From the NCBI GenBank assembly GCA_964477035.1, contig CAYZCW010000001.1, forward strand, positions 248,001 to 312,000: a stretch of 64,000 bases of DNA, given 5' to 3'. The notes beneath the pieces are model-generated. The model was given only the letters and a program-made list of their open reading frames with translations, did no database searches and was not told the origin of the DNA. Position 1 is the stretch's first letter. Each line of letters starts with the position of its first letter. A program made the translations under genes and the position numbers. Shown here piece by piece: positions 1 through 7,695 of the stretch. The DNA is from SLSG01 sp964477035 (GTDB taxonomy: Bacteria > Bacteroidota > Bacteroidia > Bacteroidales > UBA7960).

Positions 1-80
1 TTATTAAGAACCAGGGACACAAGGGTCTTGGACAACCCGAGGCTGCCGGCGATGTCGGAAAGGGAGGGTCTCTTTTTCAT
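1..80 (-). CDS. LacI-family transcriptional regulator, N-terminal fragment (runs off window)
   Basis: Only the first 26 codons lie inside the window; the rest is beyond position 1. Read from the ATG at 80 downward, the peptide begins MKKRPSLSDIAGSLGLSKTL and continues VSLVLN. This is the classic LacI/PurR N-terminal helix-turn-helix: the pattern is (S/T)-x-x-D-I-A-x-x-x-G-(V/L)-S-x-x-x-V-S-x-x-L-N. Family members are sugar- or nucleoside-responsive regulators that bind palindromic operators as dimers. A 14-bp palindrome 50 bp upstream of this ATG (130-143) is a natural candidate target for autoregulation. The ligand cannot be guessed because the periplasmic-binding-like domain is not visible. 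Confidence 0.85.
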   Translation of the reverse strand, partial: MKKRPSLSDIAGSLGLSKTLVSLVLN

Positions 81-129
81 GATTCAGGGGGTTTGCCGGG
101 GCCTGGACACGTCCGGAAGGAGTCGTTTA

Positions 130-143
130 CTAAACCCGTTTAG
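130..143. promoter_or_regulatory. candidate LacI-type operator palindrome
   Basis: CTAAAC-CC-GTTTAG has perfect 6-bp arms around a 2-bp centre. It lies between the divergent lacI-family start (80, minus) and the promoter of the secreted-protein pair (207-237, plus). Size and symmetry fit LacI-family operators. Assignment to this regulator is inferred from proximity. Confidence 0.5.
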
Positions 144-206
144 GGTGCAATATAATGAAAAAATTCCGCCCCGCGCACCAGGGATTGGGGGAAAAAGAAG
201 GAATGC

Positions 207-237
207 TTGACTAACGCATGCTTTTTTTCTATATTTG
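207..237 (+). promoter_or_regulatory. Bacteroidota-type promoter
   Basis: TTG at 207-209, 20 bp, then TATATTTG at 230-237. This fits the TTTG / TAnnTTTG (-33/-7) consensus of Bacteroidota sigma-A promoters. It would drive the two-gene unit starting at 352, leaving a leader of about 110 nt. Confidence 0.6.
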
Positions 238-351
238 ACAAGGCTGCGGGTACGTTCCCGGCTTCACGCCCGTGGCCCCATATCAATACGCCACCAGCCC
301 GGCACCGGGCGGGGCGGTTGCCGGGGATACACCTTAAAAAGGAGGAATACC

Positions 352-1119
352 ATGAACAGGATTGGATTGATCGGTTTGTTGTTTTTTCTGGCCTTGTCCT
401 GGGGCGCCACCGAGCTTTACGCACAGGGCCGGCTGCTGCGCAGGGTGCAACGGGAGCTGGAAAACCGCGCCATAGAAGAGATCTTTGGCAAGGAGGAGGA
501 ACGCAAGGCCCGGGAGGAGGAAGACGCCCGCCTGGGGCGGAACCGCCGGGGGGCGGGCCTGGACCAGGGCATTCCGGATGTGAACCAGCATCTGACCGAT
601 GCCCATGATGCCTTTTCCGGAGGAAGTTATACCTCTGCCAAGTCCTCTCTGCGCCAGGCCCTGTGGGGCGTGGAACTGGAGATGGGCCAGGGGGTCCTGG
701 CCTCCCTGCCCGAATCAGTCGGGTCTTTGCAGTACCGGCCGGACGACGACAGGGTGAGCAGTACAGGTGTTGGTTTCGTGGGACTGGTCATTGAAAGGAT
801 GTATGAAGGAGGGGATGACGTGGGTCTGGCCGTTTCGGTCGGCAGCGATGCGGGCCTGTTCGGCCTGGCCGGGCTGGCGCTCGCTGCAGGATACCATGCG
901 GAGTATGCGGAGGAGACAAACCAGAAGCAAATCCGCTTTCAGGACCACCAGGCCTACATACAGTATGATGAGGACGAGGGATATACCCTGGGTGTTCCCT
1001 TTGGGCAATCCTCCGTATTCATCCTGCAGGGGGTCAATTTTGCGACGGAATCTGAATTCATGGGGGCTGCCGGCAGCTTCAGCATCCAAACCATCAAACA
1101 AAAACTGGGAGAGCAATGA
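352..1119 (+). CDS. secreted protein of unknown function, first of a paralogous pair
   Basis: 255 aa, not a family I recognise. The ATG at 352 was chosen because a clear Shine-Dalgarno (AAGGAGG) lies just upstream and the peptide then starts with a good signal sequence ending near LYAQG. Residues about 27-70 are highly charged (R/E/K-rich), probably helical. The remaining ~150 residues resemble the next gene: both have a G-x-(Y/L)-x-x-(A)-(K/R) helix, an LP(E/A) turn, and a VPFGxS segment close to the end. The stop overlaps the next start (ATGA), so the two are translationally coupled. Probably exported to the periplasm or outer membrane; function unknown. Confidence 0.8.
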   Translation: MNRIGLIGLLFFLALSWGATELYAQGRLLRRVQRELENRAIEEIFGKEEERKAREEEDARLGRNRRGAGLDQGIPDVNQHLTDAHDAFSGGSYTSAKSSLRQALWGVELEMGQGVLASLPESVGSLQYRPDDDRVSSTGVGFVGLVIERMYEGGDDVGLAVSVGSDAGLFGLAGLALAAGYHAEYAEETNQKQIRFQDHQAYIQYDEDEGYTLGVPFGQSSVFILQGVNFATESEFMGAAGSFSIQTIKQKLGEQ

Positions 1120-1718
1120 GAAAAGGACTGTTCATGCTTATCATGGTCTTCTGCAGCCTGACGGTCACGATCGTGGCCCAGGAAGTGGAAGCGCGCCTGC
1201 AGGAGGCCCGGCAGGCTTACAATGCAGGAAACCTGGACGTGGCACGCACGGCCTTGCAGCAGGCCATGAACGAAGTGGATCTGGCCATCGGGCGGGAGGT
1301 GCTGAAGGTTCTTCCTGCCACCATGGGCGACATGCCTGCACAGACACCTTCCGATGAGGTGGCCTCGGCCGCCATGGGCTATGCCGGCCTGTATGTGCAG
1401 CGAACCTATGGGCAGGAAACCGCCCCTTCGGTCAGCCTGCAGGTGCTGGCCGACTCCCCCATGCTGGCCGGAGTCAACGCCCTGCTGGCCCTGCCCATCC
1501 TCTCGGGCGATGCGAACCAGAAACGGGTCCGGGTGGGCAATTACCGGGCCGTGTTGCAGAAGAGCCCCCGGGAGGACGGCCCTCCGGACTGGGACCTGCA
1601 GGTTCCGTTCGGTTCCTCCCTGATGACCCTCTCCTTCAAGGGCATTGACGAGGAGGGCCGGGTGTTGGAGCTGGCCAATACCGTGCCGGTCGACCAGGTC
1701 GCCCGGCTGATCCGGTAA
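1116..1718 (+). CDS. secreted protein of unknown function, second of a paralogous pair
   Basis: 200 aa with an N-terminal signal peptide (hydrophobic to about residue 21, then AQEVEARL). It aligns by eye with the C-terminal two thirds of the preceding gene: AYNAGNLDVARTALQQAM against the upstream FSGGSYTSAKSSLRQALW, then a shared NQK-x-x-R segment and VPFGSS. It lacks the charged linker of its partner. The start overlaps the previous stop by ATGA, so both are made from one transcript. The pair looks like a tandem duplication. I cannot assign a function; helices near residues 25-50 hint at a TPR-like hairpin but no full repeat is seen. Confidence 0.8.
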   Translation: MRKGLFMLIMVFCSLTVTIVAQEVEARLQEARQAYNAGNLDVARTALQQAMNEVDLAIGREVLKVLPATMGDMPAQTPSDEVASAAMGYAGLYVQRTYGQETAPSVSLQVLADSPMLAGVNALLALPILSGDANQKRVRVGNYRAVLQKSPREDGPPDWDLQVPFGSSLMTLSFKGIDEEGRVLELANTVPVDQVARLIR

Positions 1719-1792
1719 GAAAAGAAAGGCTGTTCCCGTTTTGGTGCGGCAGATTTCCGGTGGGGCAATCAAATGCCGTCCCTTTAGCGCGA

Positions 1793-3073
1793 TCACCGTC
1801 CCGTGACCTCCCGGAAGGCATGGAGGTATTTGGCGATGTAGGCCTCCTTGTCACGTGAGCGGTATTGCATCACGAACCGGGGATGGTCCAGGGGAACCAG
1901 CCTGCCGAAGAACCCATGCTCCTGGTTCAGCCTGTCCAAAAACTGGTGGTTCTTTCCGGTGCCCAGGCAAAAAGCCACATCCGTCCGGACCCCCATGGAT
2001 ATGTGCCTGCGGACGGATTCCGCCATGAATGGCCTGAGCCGTTCCTGCAATGCCCTGCTGTCGTAATAGTTGAAGTTGACCTCACGCCCCTTCTCGTTGG
2101 TGGTAAGAAAGCCCAGCGGGCTGGGGGAATTGATGTAAAAGTCTGAATAAAAGACCTCCGCACCCCCGTAAGCCGCGATCACCTCGTAGACGAAAACGGA
2201 AGACGGCTCGTGGGTATGGAGCGGGCCGAGGGTCAGACCGCATTCTTCCCGGAGTCTTTTGGTGTCTGTGAAGGGGATGCCCGTCACCCCGGCTCCGTGT
2301 CGTCCCGGGTTGATGCCCAGGATGAGGAAGCGGGGCCTGTTGTCGGAATAGAACCTGCGGTAGAAGGCGGACGAGGCCTCCATGGCCAGGGCATTTTCCT
2401 CAAAGGGGTTCATGGCCCGGACACCCGGGGGCAGCTCCATGTCCAGCCGGAGGCTTCGGTTGAAGTCGATGACCCTTTCGGCAAAGGTGTCGGGAGCGTC
2501 CTCCCGCAGGGCGGGGGCCGGATCATACCACCGGGGCCTCCCGGCAAGCACCCGGTCATACAGTGGGCAGTCCGGCTGGTGGGCTCCCGGCAGGTAACCC
2601 GTGCTCATGAGAAACTCATTCACGATCTCTCCCCCGGTGAAGCGGAAGGTGTTGCGAAAAAGGCGGACCCAGTCCGCCCTGCCGGCCGGGTGGTGGCGGT
2701 CCAGCCAGTTCCTGAACGAGCCGTGTTGTTGCTGCAGCCGGAGGATGACCTCGGCATTGTGGATGGCGGCTTCCACCTTGAGCCGGTTGCGGATGATCCC
2801 CGGATCGGCCAGCAGGCGCCGGCGGTCTGCCTCTCCATAGGCGGCCACCTTTTGGATGCTGAACCCCTCAAAGGCCCTGCGGAAATGATCCAGTTTCTTC
2901 AGGATCGTGGCCCAGCTCAGCCCGGCCTGGTTGATTTCCAGCACCAGGCGTTCGAACAGTTCCTCGTCGCTGCCGGCGGGGAAGCCGTGCAGGGTGTCGT
3001 GGTGGATGCGGTGGGGGTTGCCTTCAGGCAGGGATCTTGCGTAGGCACAGTACGATGCGGGCGGGTTTTTCAT
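1793..3073 (-). CDS. fused DNA-3-methyladenine glycosylase I (Tag) / SMUG-type uracil-DNA glycosylase
   Basis: 426 aa from the ATG at 3073; an in-frame GTG at 3103 would add ten residues with no signal. Residues ~9-175 are a Tag domain. Zinc ligands Cys9, His25, His165 and Cys169 keep the family spacing, and LEINQAGLSW (45-54) carries the base-pocket Glu46. The usual YHDNEWG is HHDTLHG here, so two pocket aromatics are His. Residues ~220-426 are a uracil-DNA glycosylase-superfamily domain of SMUG2 style: GINPGRHGAGVTGIPF (253-268) and HPRF (397-400). Tag removes 3-methyladenine; SMUG enzymes remove uracil and oxidised pyrimidines. The protein is probably a cytoplasmic two-activity base-excision repair enzyme. 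Both domains look complete; neither is known to need the other, so the fusion is notable. Confidence 0.85.
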   Translation of the reverse strand: MKNPPASYCAYARSLPEGNPHRIHHDTLHGFPAGSDEELFERLVLEINQAGLSWATILKKLDHFRRAFEGFSIQKVAAYGEADRRRLLADPGIIRNRLKVEAAIHNAEVILRLQQQHGSFRNWLDRHHPAGRADWVRLFRNTFRFTGGEIVNEFLMSTGYLPGAHQPDCPLYDRVLAGRPRWYDPAPALREDAPDTFAERVIDFNRSLRLDMELPPGVRAMNPFEENALAMEASSAFYRRFYSDNRPRFLILGINPGRHGAGVTGIPFTDTKRLREECGLTLGPLHTHEPSSVFVYEVIAAYGGAEVFYSDFYINSPSPLGFLTTNEKGREVNFNYYDSRALQERLRPFMAESVRRHISMGVRTDVAFCLGTGKNHQFLDRLNQEHGFFGRLVPLDHPRFVMQYRSRDKEAYIAKYLHAFREVTGR

Positions 3074-3209
3074 GGCATGGACGTGTGTAATCAACGAAAC
3101 CACCGGGGGGTTAAAGATAAAAATCCTTTCCCTTTTGAGAAGGGCTTTCTTTTTTCTTTCGGTATTTATGCCGACTTTTGAGGCATTCTGTTAAAACGGC
3201 TTCCATCCC

Positions 3210-4007
3210 ATGGGTTTGCGGTCTGCCTTATTATTCAATGCCTTGGTGTTCGCGCTTTGGGCGCAGCCCACGGCAGTGTCTGCCCGCGATGCCGGGGGCG
3301 TCTGCCTGCGGCTGAGCCCGGGCATTCAACTGACCGGTATGCGCGATCACGGCTTCTCCCCGCTCCTCTATTCGGGAACGGGTGCCGTGGTGTCTCTCGC
3401 CTGGGAGCTGGGCCGGGAGCAGCGCTCATCCCATGTGGAGGCTTACTTTGGTTCGGCTGGCCTTTTCAATGGGTTTGGCACCCGGGTGGATGTGCTCTCC
3501 GCCGGCATCCTGGCATTTCGGTTCTATCATGCGGACAGGGACCCCGGGCAGGGATTGCATTGGGGGTGGGCGAACAACAACGAGCTGATGGTCAGGGACA
3601 ATGAGGCGATGACCAATTTCAACCACCGCTTCCATTATTTTACCTCCTTCGGTCCGGCCCTCCGGTATGTCCGTCCTTTTGAGCTGTTTGGAAGATCCTT
3701 TTCCTTCAGGACCCTGGCCCATTTCCAGCTGTTGGGGTTCCGGCTGCAATCGTCCTATGTGGTGTCCGGCCCCCGGGGGTATGAATACGGAAACGGGAAC
3801 GGACTGGCCGTCTTCTGGGACTCCATCGAGTGGTTTATTCCCCCGCGATCCTGGAATTTCAGCCTGTACCCTTCCCTGCAATACATCCTGAAATCGGGCA
3901 ACAGGCTTTCGGTCGATTACCAGTATGATTTTGTGTTGCAGGAGGGCGCCCACCGGGTCTCCTCCAGCAGGGGGCGTTGGGCCCTTGGATTAATTTTCAG
4001 GATATGA
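3210..4007 (+). CDS. predicted outer-membrane beta-barrel protein
   Basis: 265 aa with a signal peptide (cleavage near VSARDAG). The rest alternates polar and aromatic residues in short strands and ends in a phenylalanine-containing strand (RWALGLIFRI), the usual ending of outer-membrane barrels. No specific family is recognised. The stop overlaps the ATG of the S41 protease lipoprotein (ATGA), so the two are co-translated and likely act together at the outer membrane. Role unknown. Confidence 0.7.
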   Translation: MGLRSALLFNALVFALWAQPTAVSARDAGGVCLRLSPGIQLTGMRDHGFSPLLYSGTGAVVSLAWELGREQRSSHVEAYFGSAGLFNGFGTRVDVLSAGILAFRFYHADRDPGQGLHWGWANNNELMVRDNEAMTNFNHRFHYFTSFGPALRYVRPFELFGRSFSFRTLAHFQLLGFRLQSSYVVSGPRGYEYGNGNGLAVFWDSIEWFIPPRSWNFSLYPSLQYILKSGNRLSVDYQYDFVLQEGAHRVSSSRGRWALGLIFRI

Positions 4008-5029
4008 ACAGGCTGAGAAAGGCATTATTTCTGTTTTTTTTCGTCGGATGCTTCCTCCCCTTCACTTCCTGCGAGAAGCTTCTCCTGGGTCCCGATCCGG
4101 AGGCGGATCCGTCTTCGGTGTTCGAACACCTGTGGGAGGACCTGGGAAACCGCTATGCCTATTTCGAGCTCAAGGGCATCGACTGGGACTCCGTCGGGCA
4201 GGCTTTCCGGTCCCGGGTGCGCCAGGATATGGATCAGTATGAGCTGTTCGGGCTGCTGGCCGATATGCTGTATGAGCTGCGTGACGGGCACGTCAACCTG
4301 ACCAGCAGCTTCGATCGCAGCCGCAACTGGGAGTGGTTTCTGGAATACCCGGCCAACTACAACCAGAACATCGTGGAGCGTAACTACCTGGGCACGGACT
4401 ACCGGATCACCGGACCCCTTCACAGCCGGGTGATCGATTCGGTCCTTTATGTCAACTACCGCAGCTTCGGCGATGACATCGGGGAGTCTCACCTCGACCA
4501 GCTCGTCAGGATGGCCCGCGGACTCAAGGGTGTGATCCTTGATGTGCGGTCCAATGGGGGAGGCAGCCTCCAGAACAGCTACCGGCTGAGCGGCCGGTTT
4601 GCGGATCAGCCTTACGTTTATGCCCTGGAGCGGTTCAAGACGGGGCCCGGACAAAACGACTTTTCCGGATGGCGGGAACTCAAAATCAATCCCTCGGCCA
4701 GGGAGCGGTTCGGGGGCCGGCTGGTGCTGCTGACCAACCGAAAGACCTACAGCGCTGCCAACTTCATGGCCCAGATGGTTCGCACCCTGCCCCGGGGGAT
4801 TGTGATGGGCGACCAGTCGGGCGGTGGAGGCGGTATTCCGGCATTCGGCGAGCTGCCCAACGGCTGGAAGTACAGGTTTTCTGCCAGCCAGACCGTGACG
4901 CCGGAAGGGGCGCAGCTCGAAACGGGGGTGCCTGTCGATATACAGGTGGATATGCTGGCAGCGGATGAGCAAAAGGGGGTCGACACCATCATCGAGGCAG
5001 CCCTGGCCTGGCTGAAGGCACAGAACTAG
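4004..5029 (+). CDS. S41-family serine peptidase lipoprotein
   Basis: 341 aa. The start at ATG 4004 gives a lipoprotein signal peptide with the lipid Cys probably at residue 23 (PFTSCEK). Residues ~150-315 form the S41 (C-terminal processing / tricorn-core) fold: ILDVRSNGGG (178-187), then LLTNRKTYSAANF with candidate nucleophile Ser250, then GDQSGGGGG (oxyanion side) and GVPVDI near the end. Residues 40-100 form the helical N-terminal region typical of Bacteroidota S41 lipoproteins; no PDZ domain is evident. It likely cleaves exposed C-termini or peptides at the periplasmic face. It is coupled to the upstream barrel gene, and its stop overlaps the stop of the convergent gene (CTAG at 5026-5029). 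Confidence 0.82.
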   Translation: MNRLRKALFLFFFVGCFLPFTSCEKLLLGPDPEADPSSVFEHLWEDLGNRYAYFELKGIDWDSVGQAFRSRVRQDMDQYELFGLLADMLYELRDGHVNLTSSFDRSRNWEWFLEYPANYNQNIVERNYLGTDYRITGPLHSRVIDSVLYVNYRSFGDDIGESHLDQLVRMARGLKGVILDVRSNGGGSLQNSYRLSGRFADQPYVYALERFKTGPGQNDFSGWRELKINPSARERFGGRLVLLTNRKTYSAANFMAQMVRTLPRGIVMGDQSGGGGGIPAFGELPNGWKYRFSASQTVTPEGAQLETGVPVDIQVDMLAADEQKGVDTIIEAALAWLKAQN

Positions 5030-5895
5030 GGCATGCTTCCGGACAAGGCTTCCGAAAGACCTGCCGAAACAGTCTTTCCCCCTTCGTGGGTCATGTAGAG
5101 CACCATGGAAAATTCCTCCTTATCCTGTGTCAGCATATACCGGGCGGCGCGGTCGGGCGTGATGACCTGCCTGCCATACACCAGCTCGGACTCCGTGAGC
5201 TCGATGCCGATGTGCATCAGGGCCAGATAGATCAGCTCGGAGCAATAGATTTGCTCACGGTTCTCCAGCAGCAGGTCAAAATCGTAAGGTTTCCCCAGCT
5301 CTTTCAGGGCCTGGGCAAGGAAGTTTCCGGTCTGATCCCCTGGCTTGTCGATCCGGAACACCAGGATGGACGCCAGCAAGGACGCGGCGTGGAGGTCGGA
5401 CAGGCTGGAGATGTCCCTGACGGCCACGCCTTCGGCGCTGCTGTCCAGCACCAGCCGTTCCTCCCCCGTCACGAAATATCTTTCCAGGATGCGGCCGATA
5501 TCGGGCCGGGCGAGGACCAGCTCTTTCAACTGTTCCTGTTTGCCCAGGTAGATCCCGGAATGTTTCCACTTGCCCGGGATGAAGCGGCTGGAAATATAGC
5601 CCTCGCTGTCGGTGAAGAAGATGTCGCCCGGCCGCAAGCCATCAAGGAAGGGTTCCAGCTCTTCCATGGTAATGGCCCCGGGATGTTCGTTCATCAGCCA
5701 CAGGGGCATGTAGTAGTCGCCCACCTTGACGTCGCCCACCGAGGCCATGATCCTGGATTGAATGGGCAGGCGGATGACATCCAGGATCCGGAACCTGCCG
5801 GGATTCATGAAGGAGTATCCCATCAGCAATATGGCCGCAATCAGCGGGAGGGAAGAAAGCGGCAGGACGACTCTTTTTTTCATGAAGGGACGCAT
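5026..5895 (-). CDS. YiiX/YebB-like NlpC/P60-superfamily cysteine hydrolase
   Basis: 289 aa from ATG 5895 (285 aa from ATG 5883, which directly precedes MKKRVV and the membrane segment). One N-terminal hydrophobic stretch (~8-27) acts as signal anchor. The domain has the circularly permuted papain-like order: LRPGDIFFT (88-95), then KWKHSGIYLG with candidate His112, and IYCSELIYLAL with candidate nucleophile Cys218. YiiX-like proteins are presumed amidases, peptidases or acyltransferases acting on lipids or murein; the substrate is not known. Facing the periplasm by topology. A -7-like element is at 5976-5983. Confidence 0.72.
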   Translation of the reverse strand: MRPFMKKRVVLPLSSLPLIAAILLMGYSFMNPGRFRILDVIRLPIQSRIMASVGDVKVGDYYMPLWLMNEHPGAITMEELEPFLDGLRPGDIFFTDSEGYISSRFIPGKWKHSGIYLGKQEQLKELVLARPDIGRILERYFVTGEERLVLDSSAEGVAVRDISSLSDLHAASLLASILVFRIDKPGDQTGNFLAQALKELGKPYDFDLLLENREQIYCSELIYLALMHIGIELTESELVYGRQVITPDRAARYMLTQDKEEFSMVLYMTHEGGKTVSAGLSEALSGSMP

Positions 5896-5975
5896 TGGAC
5901 GAACCGGGTCCGGAGGCGGGCGGGAGCCGGCACTTGTGACCGGTCAGATCAGGGGATTATCCCGCCTTCACGGTC

Positions 5976-5983
5976 CAAATTTA
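5976..5983 (-). promoter_or_regulatory. candidate -7 element for the YiiX-like gene
   Basis: On the minus strand this reads TAAATTTG, matching TAnnTTTG; no good -33 partner was seen. It overlaps the T-rich tail of the terminator-like hairpin of the upstream gene. Confidence 0.35.
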
Positions 5984-6012
5984 AAGAAAAATACGCACCA
6001 CCGGAATGGTGC
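5984..6012 (-). terminator. probable intrinsic terminator of the PD40 gene
   Basis: On the minus strand, GCACCA-TTCCGG-TGGTGC (5995-6012) is followed by GTATTTTTCTTT, a short stem with a T-rich tail, about 25 bp after the stop at 6037. Confidence 0.5.
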
Positions 6013-6036
6013 CTAAGACAATTCATGGGGGGGACC

Positions 6037-7020
6037 TCAGAATGCTGGCCGGAGCCGCCCGATAAGCGCTGCGTCCACGTGATAAATGCTGTGCTGCTTG
6101 TTGCCGGGCCCGAGGGAAAAACGGACAAGGTCCTGGTAGGATGCCGGGCCGTCCGGGCCTGCTTCTTCCGGCAGGCGGTCGCTCGTAAAAAAGAACGTGC
6201 TGCCGTCCTCACTGACATAGGGACAAAATTCGAAGGCCGGGGAGTTGACCCCGGGGCCCATGTTGACGGCCTTGGTCCAGCCTCCGTCGGGCCTTCGGAA
6301 ACTGATGTACAGGTCACCCCTCCCGTATCCCGCCCCGTGGCCGGTGGACGTGAATACAATATAACTTTCATCCCGGGCCACGAAAGCATTGTATTCGTTT
6401 CCCTGTGTGTTCACGGAATCGCCAAGGGCCTGGGCCGTGAGGTAGCGCCCGCCGACCCGTTCGGAGAAAAAAATGTCCTCTCCTCCCGGTCCGCCTTCCC
6501 TGACAGCGCACCAGTAAAGGGTGCCATTCCGGGTTATGGAGGGGTAGAATTCATTGGCCTTGGTGTTCACCGGCGGGCCGATGTTGACCGGCTCGCTCCA
6601 GCCGCCCTCCCGGCGGGAGACAAACCAGATGTCGAAATCCTTGGTGCCGCCTCCTTCCGTGAGGGGCCTGTTGGAGGCAAAATACAGGGTTTGCCCGTCG
6701 GGAGAGAAGTGGGGCTCCAGGTCGGCGTAGGTCCCCGAAAACGGGGCCACCTCCGGAACCGACCAGCCGTCGGCCCCCTTTCTGGAGAATACGATGACCG
6801 GGAAACGGTAGCTGCTTACGGTAAAGAAAAACAGCGATCCGTCCGGGGAGAGGGCTGCATCCCTTTCACCCATATGGGTGGAGACGATGCCGGGAAGGAA
6901 TACGGCAGGCTTGTCGCCGGGCTCTGGTGCGGCGGTCCCTGCCAGTGCGGCAGCCAGCAGGAGGGCGGCCGCGACGATGATGGCCAGCGGGGGCCTGGTG
7001 GGTTGCTTGTCTTGTTTCAT
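6037..7020 (-). CDS. PD40/WD40-like beta-propeller protein (TolB-like), exported
   Basis: 327 aa; ATG 7020 gives a signal peptide (PLAIIVAAALLLAAALAG). At least five PD40 repeats follow, each with an (S)PDG-type turn and an aromatic strand: AALSPDGSLFFFTV, HFSPDGQTLYFASNRP, PSITRNGTLYWCA, AFVARDESYIVFTS and PYVSEDGSTFFFTSDR. Such propellers bind ligands or partner proteins in the periplasm, often beside outer-membrane systems; no catalytic residues are expected. Neighbours on the same strand (flavin reductase, beta-lactamase-like hydrolase) do not reveal a partner. Confidence 0.78.
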   Translation of the reverse strand: MKQDKQPTRPPLAIIVAAALLLAAALAGTAAPEPGDKPAVFLPGIVSTHMGERDAALSPDGSLFFFTVSSYRFPVIVFSRKGADGWSVPEVAPFSGTYADLEPHFSPDGQTLYFASNRPLTEGGGTKDFDIWFVSRREGGWSEPVNIGPPVNTKANEFYPSITRNGTLYWCAVREGGPGGEDIFFSERVGGRYLTAQALGDSVNTQGNEYNAFVARDESYIVFTSTGHGAGYGRGDLYISFRRPDGGWTKAVNMGPGVNSPAFEFCPYVSEDGSTFFFTSDRLPEEAGPDGPASYQDLVRFSLGPGNKQHSIYHVDAALIGRLRPAF

Positions 7021-7075
7021 TTGGATAGGCGTTGCACCCGATCCCGCCAAAAATCGTGCCGCAAACGCCTTGTCA

Positions 7076-7666
7076 TCAGTCCAGTTGTTTGCCGGCCTGG
7101 TATGCGTCCCCGGTCTTTTTCCCGATGCGGCGGTACTCCCTGGCGCCTCCGATGTACACCAGGGGGTCCATCGCTTCCGGATCGAAGGAGGCGGGGTCGG
7201 ACGGGTCGCGCAGCTTGTCGGTGTCCATGTGCACTTTGAGAATCTCCCCCGCAAAGTGGTTGGTGGTGCCGAACACCTGGTGGCGCACCAGCCGGCATTC
7301 GAAGTTGAGGGGGCACTCCCCGATGAGGGGGGAAGGGATGTGCAGGGAGGGCAGGGGGGTCAGCCCGGTACGGCCAAACTTGTCGGTATCTTTTCCGGAG
7401 GTGATGCCGCAGAAATCGGCCTCCACCATGATGCCGGCACCGGCGATGTTCACCGTGAAATGCCCGTTTTCCAGGATCTGCCTGCCCGAGTGACCCCTGT
7501 TGCCCACCGACACGCCCAGGGTGGGCGGGGAGCTGGTGAGCAGGCTCACCCAGGCGATGGTTACAATGTTCGCCTTTTCCATGCTGCCGGTGACCACCAG
7601 GGCCACGGGCAGGGGGAAGAGGGTGCGTGTGGGGTCGAAGGCGGTTTTTGAATGCGTGTTGTTCAT
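7076..7666 (-). CDS. flavin reductase-like (flavoredoxin) FMN-binding split-barrel protein
   Basis: 196 aa from ATG 7666. The sequence follows the flavoredoxin pattern: FPLPVALVVTGSMEKANIVT near the N-terminus, AWVSLLTSSPPTLGVSV, then GHFTVNI and DTDKFGRTGLTPLPS, with the C-terminal H(F)AGEILKVHMD strand. Family members bind FMN and reduce flavins or act as electron carriers in the cytoplasm. The length matches the family (~190 aa). It lies 29 bp after the S12 hydrolase and 55 bp before the PD40 gene, possibly one transcript. Confidence 0.82.
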   Translation of the reverse strand: MNNTHSKTAFDPTRTLFPLPVALVVTGSMEKANIVTIAWVSLLTSSPPTLGVSVGNRGHSGRQILENGHFTVNIAGAGIMVEADFCGITSGKDTDKFGRTGLTPLPSLHIPSPLIGECPLNFECRLVRHQVFGTTNHFAGEILKVHMDTDKLRDPSDPASFDPEAMDPLVYIGGAREYRRIGKKTGDAYQAGKQLD

Positions 7667-7695
7667 GGGTCCGTAGGTGTTCTGCCCGGTCCGGC

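Noticed and set aside
1793..3103. The longer GTG start at 3103 for the glycosylase fusion.
   Set aside because: The added ten residues match no part of Tag, and the family start lies close to the zinc Cys; the ATG at 3073 is simpler.
6037..7254. A longer version of the PD40 protein starting at 7254.
   Set aside because: The added 78 residues are Pro/Arg/Thr-rich, overlap the flavin reductase gene and precede a good signal peptide that starts at 7020.
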